From: Prolixibacteraceae bacterium
GTDB lineage: Bacteria > Bacteroidota > Bacteroidia > Bacteroidales > Prolixibacteraceae
Assembly: GCA_027451165.1 (NCBI GenBank)
Contig: DAIDJX010000089.1
Location: 1-11,362, forward strand
Reading direction: 5' to 3'
DNA length: 11,362 bases
Below, one piece after another: positions 1 to 6,863 of the stretch. Position 1 is the first letter of the stretch. Each line of letters begins with the position of its first letter. The notes beneath the pieces were generated by a model that was not told where the DNA came from, did not search any database, and saw nothing but the letters and a program-made list of their open reading frames with translations. The position numbers and the translations under genes are program-made.

Positions 1-2
1 CA

Positions 3-1091
3 GGCGTTGTGGTCATGACGCTGATTTTTATCTTCAGGATCGTTCAGATTGTCCTGATCGTCAGGAAAAGCAAAACAGAGGACAGGGCAGGGTATCGCCT
101 GGTGCTGACCGGGAAAGAGAATCCGCCCTTTTCTTTTATGCATTCCCTCTTTATCCCTGAAAATCATACTGAAATTCCCGGTTATGACCGGATCATCCGG
201 CACGAACTGGAGCACATCCGCCAGGGACATACCTTCGATATCCTTTTATTGGATATCTTGCTGATTTTCCAATGGTTCAACCCGTTGATCTGGCTGCTGA
301 AAAGGGCTGTCCGGGAAAATCATGAATACCTGGTAGACCGCGCGGTAATCGATTCAGGGGTTACTCCGGAAGAATACAAGGAGATCCTGATTTCGCAGGT
401 CGCCGGAATACCGGTTTATGCAGCCAGCCATTTCAATTATTCATTACTTAAAAACCGATTTACTATGATGACCAGAATACCATCCAAAAAAATGGCCAGG
501 GCCAAAATCGTGGCCGGCATTTTAATCGCCCTTGCCCTTGTAGTTGTTTTTGCCTGTGAGCAGAAGAAAAAGTCCCCCGACCAGGGGGCAACTCCGAACG
601 ATACCGTTTCCCTGCAAAAGCTGGATACTGGATTTGTGATCTCCGGGAATCCGGAAGAACTGCAAAAGATCAGCGAATTGTTGCAATCCGGGGAATTTGA
701 AGTTGCTCCCGAAACCAAAAACGGATCCACCATACTTGTCCTGAAGGAGAAGGAAAACACGCTTCCCGAAACGGATGAAATCTTTGTTATCGTGGAAAAA
801 ATGCCTGAATTTCCGGGAGGTGAACAGGAGTTGAGAAACTATATTGCCAAAGCGATCGACTACCCGAAACCAGCTGTGGAAAAAGGAATTCAGGGTAAAG
901 TTTATGTCACTTTCGTGGTAGCCAAAGACGGATCAGTGAAAAATGCTAAAGTGGTCCGTGGGGTTGATCCGATTCTGGATAAAGAAGCCATCCGGGTAGT
1001 CAGTAACCTTCCGAAGTGGACCCCAGGGGAACAGCGCGGGAAAAAGGTCAATGTTTCCTATACCGTGCCGATCAGTTTCGTTTTGCAATAA
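3..1091 (+). CDS. BlaR1/M56-family membrane peptidase with TonB C-terminal domain (5' end missing)
   Basis: The reading frame is open to the left edge, so the N-terminal membrane helices lie outside the window. Residue numbers count from the GTG at 9. A hydrophobic helix covers about 1-19. A cytoplasmic segment carries the zinc-protease motif HELEH (65-69), followed by a helix (about 76-97) and the downstream conserved ENHEYLVD stretch (103-110). Another membrane helix spans about 167-183. A linker of about 80 residues then leads to a TonB C-terminal domain (about 265-360, beginning MPEFPGG and ending in VSYTVPISF). In BlaR1/MecR1 proteins the M56 domain is activated by an external signal and cleaves a repressor. 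In Bacteroidota, M56-TonB fusions are common and usually sit next to a BlaI-type repressor gene, which would lie to the left. The substrate is unknown, and a beta-lactam role cannot be assumed because no penicillin-binding sensor domain is seen. The gene ends at a strong hairpin shared with its convergent neighbour. Confidence 0.9.
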   Translation, partial: GVVVMTLIFIFRIVQIVLIVRKSKTEDRAGYRLVLTGKENPPFSFMHSLFIPENHTEIPGYDRIIRHELEHIRQGHTFDILLLDILLIFQWFNPLIWLLKRAVRENHEYLVDRAVIDSGVTPEEYKEILISQVAGIPVYAASHFNYSLLKNRFTMMTRIPSKKMARAKIVAGILIALALVVVFACEQKKKSPDQGATPNDTVSLQKLDTGFVISGNPEELQKISELLQSGEFEVAPETKNGSTILVLKEKENTLPETDEIFVIVEKMPEFPGGEQELRNYIAKAIDYPKPAVEKGIQGKVYVTFVVAKDGSVKNAKVVRGVDPILDKEAIRVVSNLPKWTPGEQRGKKVNVSYTVPISFVLQ

Positions 1092-1092
1092 T

Positions 1093-1133
1093 AAAAACTC
1101 AGCGGGTGACTTTAAGTCACCCGCTGAGTTTTT
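1093..1133. terminator. Bidirectional intrinsic terminator between convergent genes
   Basis: An 18-bp perfect inverted repeat (1093-1110 with 1116-1133) has a GC-rich core (ctcagcgggtgac) and a 5-base loop. It is flanked by an A-run on the left (1093-1097) and a T-run on the right (1129-1133), so it can terminate transcription from both sides. It starts 2 bases after the stop of the M56 gene. Its right arm overlaps the stop codon (1132-1134) of the minus-strand oxidase. Confidence 0.9.
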
Positions 1134-4059
1134 ATTTTGTTTTCAACGCGTTGTACATGATTTCCAAGGGGTGCTGCGCTTTCCGACCTGTTCCGTCCTT
1201 AATGTGGTGCCTGCAGGAGGTGCCCGGCGCAGACAGAAGGACTTCCTCACCTGCCGACCGCACTGCCGGGAAAAGCACCAGTTCCCCGATTTTCATGGAA
1301 AGGTCGTAATGTTCTTCTTCATAACCGAAGGATCCGGCCATGCCACAACAACCCGAAGGAATCTCTTTTACCGAATAATTTTCAGGAAATGACAGCATTT
1401 TCCGGGTGGGCAGGGTAGAGGCCACCGATTTCTGCTGACAGTGGCCGTGCAGTAGAATTTCTTTCCGGTCCCCGGTGAAGGATTCCGGAGAAATGTTCCC
1501 CTTATCGACCTCCCGGCAGAAAAATTCTTCGAAAAGCAGCGCATGTTCAGCCATTTTCCGGGCATCATTCCGGAGCGGTTCATCCACCAGTTCAGGATAT
1601 TCATCCCGGAAGGCCAGGATGGCTGAAGGTTCTATACCGATCAGCGGTGTTTCCGCACTGATGATGTTTTTTAAAAGCGTCACATTTTCAGTCGCAATCA
1701 GTTTACCTGTTCTGACCAAACCTTTGGAGAACCAGGTGCGCCCGCTCTCCTTGTGCATGGGGATGCGCACCTCATAGCCCAGCCGGGTCAGCAACAGGAT
1801 CGCTTTGATGCCAATATCACTTTCGTGGAAATTGGTGAATTCATCGGCAAACAGATAAACCTTCTTCTTCGGTTCCGACACTTTCAAAGCGGCCCCATTG
1901 CGGTACCATTTCCGTAAAGTGAGCTTAGACAGAGGTGGAAGGGTTCGTTTTACAGAAAAACCAATCGCCTTTTTAAACAAGGAAAGGTTCATGACGAAAT
2001 TGGACAAGGGCTGTATCAACACAGCCAGTTGTTCCAGCCGGGGCAGGTAAGCCACCAACCTGCTTCGGAATGGAATACCATGAATGTCGTAATAGTGCTG
2101 AAGAAACTCAGCCTTCAGCTTGGCCATGTCCACATTGGAAGGGCATTCCGATTTGCAGGCCTTGCAGGAGATGCAGAGATCCAAAACCTGGTATATTTCC
2201 GACTGTTCAAAAGGGTTCTGTGTGGAGGGATAAGCCAGTAATTCCCTCAGGATATTGGCCCTGCCCCGGGTGGTTTTATCCTCATCACGGGTTGCCATGT
2301 AGGTCGGGCACATGGTCCCTCCCGTAATTTCTGTTTTCCGGCAGTCGCCCGAGCCATTGCATTTCTCAATGGTGGGGAAATACCCTCTGGTCGCAGAGAA
2401 ATCAAATAAAGTTTCAAACGAAGGAACAGCAAACCCGACATCAAACCGCAAACTGTCGGTGATGGGCGGGGTATCCACGATCTTACCCGGATTGAACATA
2501 TTGTCCGGATCCCAGGTATATTTCAACTGACGGATCAACTGATAATTATGTTCACCCAGCATAAAGGGAATAAATTCCCCCCTGACCCGTCCGTCGCCAT
2601 GTTCACCGCTCATGGAACCCCTGTATTTTTTCACCAGTGCGGCAGTATCGGCCATCAGATCCCTGAAAATCTGCACATCGCCCGGATCCTTCAGGTTTAA
2701 CAATGGCCTGAAATGAATCTCACCGGTAGCGATATGAGCATAGTAGATGCTGGATAGTCCATATTTTTCAAGGGTCAGTTTAAAATCAAGTACATAATCC
2801 GGGAGGTATTCCGGATGGACAGCTGTATCTTCAAAACCGGGAATACCCTTGCGCACACCAGGCAGATTGGATAATACGCCCAGACCAGCAGTCCGTAAGG
2901 CCCAAACCTTTTTGATGTCATCAGGATTGGTAACCACCGGGAAGGCATAACCCAGTCCGGCAGCCTGCAAGTCTCTGATCAGGGCATTGGCATGTGCTTT
3001 CAGTTCTTCCTCTGTATCAAAGGCCAATTCAATCATCAGGATCGCTCCCGGATTACCCTCGACGAAAAACCGGTTTTTCCGTTGTTCGATGTTCTGCTCC
3101 GTGCATTTCAGGATGACATCATCCATCAGTTCCACTGCCCTTGGATGGTGTTTCAGGGCAATCAGGTTACCCAGAAGGGAATCTTCCAGGGTATTAAAAT
3201 GGGCGCAAACCAATCCCATGTATTTAGGCGGCAGGGGAATCAGGTTGACTTTGATCCGTTTGAAAAACGCCAGCGTTCCTTCCGAACCTGCCAGCAGCTT
3301 GCAGAAATTGAAAGACTCTCCTCCTTCCGTAAAAACTTCGCTTTCCAGCAAAACATCGATGGCATATCCCATGTTCCGGCGGGTTACCCGCGGATCAGGG
3401 AAAGTCTCTCTGATTTCTTTCTGGTTATCCGGATCAGACAGAATTTCACAGATATTCCGGTATATCTGCGTTTCCAACAGGGTAGGGTCACCTTCGCATT
3501 TTGCGCGGAACTCCTCTTTGGTCAGGGGTTTGAAGGTGACTTCCGAACCGTCGGAAAGAATGGCATCCACTTCGAGGATGTGTTCCCGGGCGCTTCCGTA
3601 GATGATGGAATGAAGTCCGCAGGAGTTGTTGCCTACCATACCCCCAATACAACAGCGGTTAGCAGTAGATGTTTCCGGACCATACAGAAGTCCGTGCGGC
3701 GCCAGCCACTTGTTCAGTTCTGCCGGAATGACGCCTGGTTCCACCCATACCCAATGTTCTTCCTGGCTGAATTCCAGGATCTTATTCATGTATTTGGAAA
3801 TGTCCATGACAATCCCCGGTCCAACTACCTGTCCGGCCAAAGATGTGCCTCCGGCCCTGGGGATCACCGATACCTTGTGCTTCCGGGCAAATGCAAGAAT
3901 TTTCCTGACATCTCCGGAATTACGGGGTTTGGTGACCGCAATCGGTTTTTCTTTGTAAGAAGAGGCGTCGGTGGAATATAAAACCCGCTGAACATTATCC
4001 ATATACAATTCACCTTCGAGTTTAGCTTTGACGTCTATAAATTCAAACTTCAGATCCAT
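1132..4059 (-). CDS. FAD-linked oxidase with Fe-S and CCG domains (GlcD-GlcF/YdiJ-type 2-hydroxyacid dehydrogenase)
   Basis: This 975-residue fusion protein joins a GlcD-like flavoprotein to a GlcF-like iron-sulfur protein. Residues 39-275 form the PCMH FAD-binding domain (RAGGTSLAG at 68-76, GMVGNNSCG at 140-148). The FAD-oxidase C-terminal domain follows, ending in SGEHGDGRVR (484-493). Next come cysteines at 567, 573 and 584 and a classical CxxCxxCxxxCP site (629, 632, 635, 639) for 4Fe-4S clusters. The C-terminal half has one intact CCG domain (C874, CCG at 904-906, C949). Family members oxidise D-2-hydroxyacids (glycolate, D-lactate, D-2-hydroxyglutarate) and pass electrons to the respiratory chain; the exact substrate cannot be read here. 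The first CCG-type repeat lacks its cysteines and reads ESGR (771-774) before SKG. I chose the ATG at 4059 because the only alternative, TTG at 4080, falls inside the candidate promoter. The gene stands alone, between a shared terminator and a divergent promoter region. Confidence 0.93.
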   Translation of the reverse strand: MDLKFEFIDVKAKLEGELYMDNVQRVLYSTDASSYKEKPIAVTKPRNSGDVRKILAFARKHKVSVIPRAGGTSLAGQVVGPGIVMDISKYMNKILEFSQEEHWVWVEPGVIPAELNKWLAPHGLLYGPETSTANRCCIGGMVGNNSCGLHSIIYGSAREHILEVDAILSDGSEVTFKPLTKEEFRAKCEGDPTLLETQIYRNICEILSDPDNQKEIRETFPDPRVTRRNMGYAIDVLLESEVFTEGGESFNFCKLLAGSEGTLAFFKRIKVNLIPLPPKYMGLVCAHFNTLEDSLLGNLIALKHHPRAVELMDDVILKCTEQNIEQRKNRFFVEGNPGAILMIELAFDTEEELKAHANALIRDLQAAGLGYAFPVVTNPDDIKKVWALRTAGLGVLSNLPGVRKGIPGFEDTAVHPEYLPDYVLDFKLTLEKYGLSSIYYAHIATGEIHFRPLLNLKDPGDVQIFRDLMADTAALVKKYRGSMSGEHGDGRVRGEFIPFMLGEHNYQLIRQLKYTWDPDNMFNPGKIVDTPPITDSLRFDVGFAVPSFETLFDFSATRGYFPTIEKCNGSGDCRKTEITGGTMCPTYMATRDEDKTTRGRANILRELLAYPSTQNPFEQSEIYQVLDLCISCKACKSECPSNVDMAKLKAEFLQHYYDIHGIPFRSRLVAYLPRLEQLAVLIQPLSNFVMNLSLFKKAIGFSVKRTLPPLSKLTLRKWYRNGAALKVSEPKKKVYLFADEFTNFHESDIGIKAILLLTRLGYEVRIPMHKESGRTWFSKGLVRTGKLIATENVTLLKNIISAETPLIGIEPSAILAFRDEYPELVDEPLRNDARKMAEHALLFEEFFCREVDKGNISPESFTGDRKEILLHGHCQQKSVASTLPTRKMLSFPENYSVKEIPSGCCGMAGSFGYEEEHYDLSMKIGELVLFPAVRSAGEEVLLSAPGTSCRHHIKDGTGRKAQHPLEIMYNALKTK

Positions 4060-4077
4060 AATCCGGTTTTTGTTATG

Positions 4078-4085
4078 CAAATTTA
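4078..4085 (-). promoter_or_regulatory. Candidate Bacteroidota -7 promoter element for the FAD/Fe-S oxidase
   Basis: Read on the minus strand, these bases are TAAATTTG, an exact match to the Bacteroidota -7 consensus TAnnTTTG. A TTTC-G about 17 bases upstream is a weak -33 candidate. The implied start site, near 4072, leaves a short untranslated leader to the ATG at 4059 and excludes the upstream TTG at 4080 as the start codon. Confidence 0.5.
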
Positions 4086-4186
4086 AAAATTATGATACAC
4101 CACGAAAGTTCCTCTGTCCGGAACATCAGCTTAACTGTGGATTACTTCATGTTCGCCGGTTTCAACGACAAATACAATGCGATTCA

Positions 4187-4216
4187 TTGAAGAATGCCCC
4201 GGATTTCTTAACTTTG
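4187..4216 (+). promoter_or_regulatory. Candidate Bacteroidota promoter for the 4279-8468 gene run
   Basis: TTG (4187-4189) is followed after 19 bases by TAACTTTG (4209-4216), matching the -33 TTTG/TTG and -7 TAnnTTTG elements with consensus spacing. Transcription would start near 4222, about 55 bases before the first gene. A 7-bp inverted repeat (ccggatt 4199-4205, aatccgg 4243-4249) brackets the -7 element and the predicted start site. Whether it is an operator is unknown. Confidence 0.55.
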
Positions 4217-4278
4217 CCCTGCGCTGACCTTGAGCGGGAGAGAATCCGGCCAGCTTTTAACAACGCTAATTTTCAGGT

Positions 4279-4500
4279 TTGAAGGTTTACATCAACAACA
4301 GGGAAATAATCATTTTCAGGGGTGCAACTGTGGGTGATGCGGTACTAAAGTATTCCGGCTTCAGCTTCAAAAAGCTCCTGTCCGGTTATCTGACGGTATA
4401 TGACCGTTTTGGATTTCGCACAGAACGGGATGGTCCAGTTATAGAAGGCCAGCATTTTTACCTGAAGGTTTCCTCACCGAAAAACATTAAAACGAAATAA
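4279..4500 (+). CDS. Small (73 aa) beta-grasp-like protein of unknown function
   Basis: I do not recognise a named family. The start is TTG at 4279: the frame has a stop at 4267-4269 and no ATG between, and KVYINNREI is a natural first strand. The pattern is an N-terminal beta hairpin (residues 2-13), then GATVGDAVLKY (16-26) as a helix, then strands at about 38-49 and 58-64 with an EGQHFYL turn. This resembles a ubiquitin-like or SLBB-like beta-grasp layout, but lacks the C-terminal GG of ThiS/MoaD and the cysteines of 2Fe-2S ferredoxins. There is no signal peptide. Only 3 bases separate its stop from the ATG of the 5'-nucleotidase, so the two are probably co-translated, and it is the first gene after the candidate promoter. 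The codon pattern looks coding. The function is open. Confidence 0.6.
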   Translation: MKVYINNREIIIFRGATVGDAVLKYSGFSFKKLLSGYLTVYDRFGFRTERDGPVIEGQHFYLKVSSPKNIKTK

Positions 4501-4503
4501 CAC

Positions 4504-5949
4504 ATGAAAAAAAACCTGGTTTTAACCGTATTGGCAATATTGATTATTTTGCCAGTTTACACCGTTTCTGCAAAAAAATGCAAGGGGAGTTTTGAGGTAA
4601 TCATTCTCCATACCAACGACATGCATTCAAAGATCGACAACATGGGTAAACTGGCTTACCTGGCCGACAGTCTGAGAAAAATTCACTCCCACCTGTTCCT
4701 GTTTTCCGCCGGGGATAATTTCACCGGAAATCCCATCGTGGATATGTATCCGGAAATCGGATACCCGATGATCGACCTGATGAACCGGGTGGGATTTAAT
4801 CTTTCAGCACTCGGAAACCACGAATTTGACATGGGTCAGGAAGCGCAGAACAAACGGCGCAAAGAAGCCCGTTTCCCATTCATATCCGCAAATGTAAATA
4901 CTACTAATTCAATACTTAACAAGCCGTCACCTTACTTCTTACTGGAAGTGGGTGACTGCAAAATTCCTGTGCTCGGACTGATCCAGGTCAGCGAAAACGG
5001 CTATCCCGATTCCCATCCTTCCCGCCTGGCAGGTCTCACTTTTGACGATCCCCTGGAAAGAGCTGCTTCTTACATGAAACTGAAAAAGAAATACGGGATG
5101 CTGATTGCACTCACCCACCTGGGCGTGGAAGGCGACGTACCGCTGGCTCAAAAATATCCGCAAATCGATGTGATCATCGGCGGCCATTCCCATACCGTCA
5201 TGGATAAACCCCTGATGGAGAACGGGGTAATGATCGTCCAGACCGGTTCCCAACTGCGTAGTGTTGGTAAAACCACCCTGCAGATCACCGATGGCAGGAT
5301 CACCGGAAGGAAATATGAACTGATCGCACTCAGCAGTATAAAAGGTACTAAACCTGAAATCCAGCAGCTGATCGACAAATACAACGACAATGAGGAGATG
5401 AACAAAGTGATAGCGCAGGCTGAAAGTCCGTTCACCAACCAGGAAGAATTGGGATGCCTGATGACTGACGCCATCACCACCCAGTTCAAGGTTGATTTTG
5501 CCTTTCAGAATTCCGGAGGGATCAGAATACCCAACCTGCCCAAAGGGAATATCCTGTACAAGGACATCTTCCGGCTCGATCCGTTCGGGAACCAGGTGGT
5601 AACCTACACCATGACCCTTCCGGAAATCAAATCGCTGATCCTCAACGCATACAACCGCAACAAGGAACCCGACCTGATGGTCTCCGGGATGAAATATACG
5701 GCAGTAACCAATTCCGAAGGGGTATGTACCGATCTGATCATGACTGCCTACGACGGAACTCCTTTTAATCCGGCTAAGAAATACACGGTGGGTATGAACA
5801 GTTACATCGGCGCTACCTATACCTTTGACCATGCCGATCCGGGAAAAACCAATTTCGATACCACAGCCCAAACGCTGATCAACTTCCTTTTGGAGAAGAA
5901 ATCAGTGAATTATGCGGGCACAAAGAGAATTGAAATAAAGAAACCGTAA
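4504..5949 (+). CDS. Periplasmic UshA-family 5'-nucleotidase / 2',3'-cyclic phosphodiesterase
   Basis: This 481-residue protein starts with a signal peptide (MKKN, hydrophobic 5-18, likely cleavage after VSA at 21-23), so it acts in the periplasm or at the cell surface. The calcineurin-like metallophosphatase domain carries all dimetal motifs: HTNDMH (36-41), GDNF (70-73), GNHEFD (104-109), THLG (204-207) and GGHSHT (226-231). The C-terminal 5'-nucleotidase domain follows, with the NSGGIR substrate motif (336-341) and LDPFGN (358-363). The length is a little below that of E. coli UshA (550), but both domains are present; some Bacteroidota instead split them over two genes. It would dephosphorylate external nucleotides or related phosphoesters to salvage nucleoside and phosphate. 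The fine specificity is not visible. It follows the 73-aa gene by 3 bases and precedes the toxin-antitoxin pair by 10. Confidence 0.93.
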   Translation: MKKNLVLTVLAILIILPVYTVSAKKCKGSFEVIILHTNDMHSKIDNMGKLAYLADSLRKIHSHLFLFSAGDNFTGNPIVDMYPEIGYPMIDLMNRVGFNLSALGNHEFDMGQEAQNKRRKEARFPFISANVNTTNSILNKPSPYFLLEVGDCKIPVLGLIQVSENGYPDSHPSRLAGLTFDDPLERAASYMKLKKKYGMLIALTHLGVEGDVPLAQKYPQIDVIIGGHSHTVMDKPLMENGVMIVQTGSQLRSVGKTTLQITDGRITGRKYELIALSSIKGTKPEIQQLIDKYNDNEEMNKVIAQAESPFTNQEELGCLMTDAITTQFKVDFAFQNSGGIRIPNLPKGNILYKDIFRLDPFGNQVVTYTMTLPEIKSLILNAYNRNKEPDLMVSGMKYTAVTNSEGVCTDLIMTAYDGTPFNPAKKYTVGMNSYIGATYTFDHADPGKTNFDTTAQTLINFLLEKKSVNYAGTKRIEIKKP

Positions 5950-5959
5950 GATGTAATCC

Positions 5960-6277
5960 ATGGCTGAGACGGGACTGACACAGGAAGATATCGACAGGTT
6001 ATCCCCTCATTTGTTTTGGGATGTAGACCGGAAGAAATGCAAATGGAAGTTGCACAAGGAATTCATCGTAGAGAGAGTGCTGGATTATGGATTATGGGAA
6101 GACTGGATGATCCTTTACCGGAAAGCCGGAATCAAAGAAATTGGGGAAATTGCAAAGAAACTCAGATATTTGAGTCCAAGATCAGTAAGTTTCATCTCTA
6201 TGTTGGCAAAAATTCCTGAAGAAGAATTTAGATGTACCATTTTAAGACAATCGATCCCGCAACACTGGGACTTCTGA
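5960..6277 (+). CDS. DUF6922-like small protein, putative antitoxin partner of AbiEii
   Basis: This 105-residue, charged, soluble protein begins MAETG and carries the block LSPHLFWDVD (14-23), then KLHKEFIVERVLDYG (30-44) with WEDW (46-49), and ends in IPEEEFRC (85-92) plus a short tail. From memory this is the pattern of the DUF6922 proteins that in Bacteroidota sit directly before AbiEii/AbiGii-type nucleotidyltransferases. It probably serves as the antitoxin or a regulatory partner, although that role is inferred from gene order and I know of no established activity. The predicted fold is all-helical, possibly a compact DNA- or protein-binding domain. The gene overlaps the next by 46 bases in another frame, so translation of the two is coupled. 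It is more A/T-rich than the flanking metabolic genes. It starts 10 bases after the nucleotidase stop with no promoter of its own that I can see. Confidence 0.75.
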   Translation: MAETGLTQEDIDRLSPHLFWDVDRKKCKWKLHKEFIVERVLDYGLWEDWMILYRKAGIKEIGEIAKKLRYLSPRSVSFISMLAKIPEEEFRCTILRQSIPQHWDF

Positions 6278-6861
6278 ATTCACTGATGTTGCTTCCTGCG
6301 CTGAAGGAAACAAGATTGGTAGGCGGTACTGCACTTGCGTTGCATATCGGTCACCGGCATTCTGTCGATATTGATCTTTTTGGTATTACCATAGGAGATG
6401 AAACCGATTTGAAAGAACAAATTTATTCTTTGGGAGAGGTAACTGTTGTTCAGAATACACCAAATATCCGTATGTGGCTGATTAATGGGATTAAGGTAGA
6501 TATCGTAAGATATCCTTTTCCCTGGATAAGTGATTTGATCATAGAAAACAATCTGAGACTTGCCGGCATAAATGATATAGCAGCCATGAAACTGGCTGCC
6601 ATTACCGGGCGTGGTAGGAAAAAGGATTTCATTGATATTTTTTTCCTGCTGAAGAAAATCCCTTTGCAGGAATTACTGCGGTTATATACAGAAAAGTACA
6701 AAGACGCTTCTCTGTTGCTGGTAATCAGAAGTCTGTCCTATTTTAAGGACGCTGAAAAAGATGAGGATCCAATAATGTTCAAACCTGCCAAATGGTCTGA
6801 AATTAAATCGTTTATCAGGAATGAACTGGACAAGTATATTAAAACTTCACAAAATATTTAA
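6232..6861 (+). CDS. AbiEii/AbiGii-type nucleotidyltransferase, putative toxin
   Basis: This 209-residue protein belongs to the minimal nucleotidyltransferase superfamily. The signature is GGTALAL (31-37) followed by RHSVDIDLF (42-50), in which D46 and D48 are the metal-binding pair, and KVDIVRYP (88-95), where D90 is the likely third acidic residue. A second conserved block, NDIAAMKLAAITGRGRKKDF (114-133) followed by IDIFFLL, is typical of AbiEii-type toxins (K120, D132, D135). AbiEii enzymes transfer nucleotides to cellular RNA and arrest growth, in phage defence or toxin-antitoxin systems. This is a short form; classical AbiEii is nearer 300 residues. Sampled 60-base lines inside the gene have about 38-43% GC, against up to 68% in the fumarase gene downstream, which hints at separate origin. 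Its stop lies 2 bases before the fumarase ATG. Confidence 0.85.
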   Translation: MYHFKTIDPATLGLLNSLMLLPALKETRLVGGTALALHIGHRHSVDIDLFGITIGDETDLKEQIYSLGEVTVVQNTPNIRMWLINGIKVDIVRYPFPWISDLIIENNLRLAGINDIAAMKLAAITGRGRKKDFIDIFFLLKKIPLQELLRLYTEKYKDASLLLVIRSLSYFKDAEKDEDPIMFKPAKWSEIKSFIRNELDKYIKTSQNI

Positions 6862-6863
6862 GC

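Noticed and set aside
2992..3981. 329-codon open frame on the + strand opposite the FAD/Fe-S oxidase
   Set aside because: It lies wholly antisense to a gene with clear domains, and its translation is rich in F, Q and H with no recognisable motif, as expected of a shadow frame.
4060..4080. TTG start at 4080 for the FAD/Fe-S oxidase
   Set aside because: It overlaps the candidate -7 element at 4078-4085, and the ATG at 4059 gives the usual family start.
4939..5871. 310-codon minus-strand frame opposite the 5'-nucleotidase
   Set aside because: It is fully antisense to the catalytic domains and mirrors their codons; there is no independent start context or motif.
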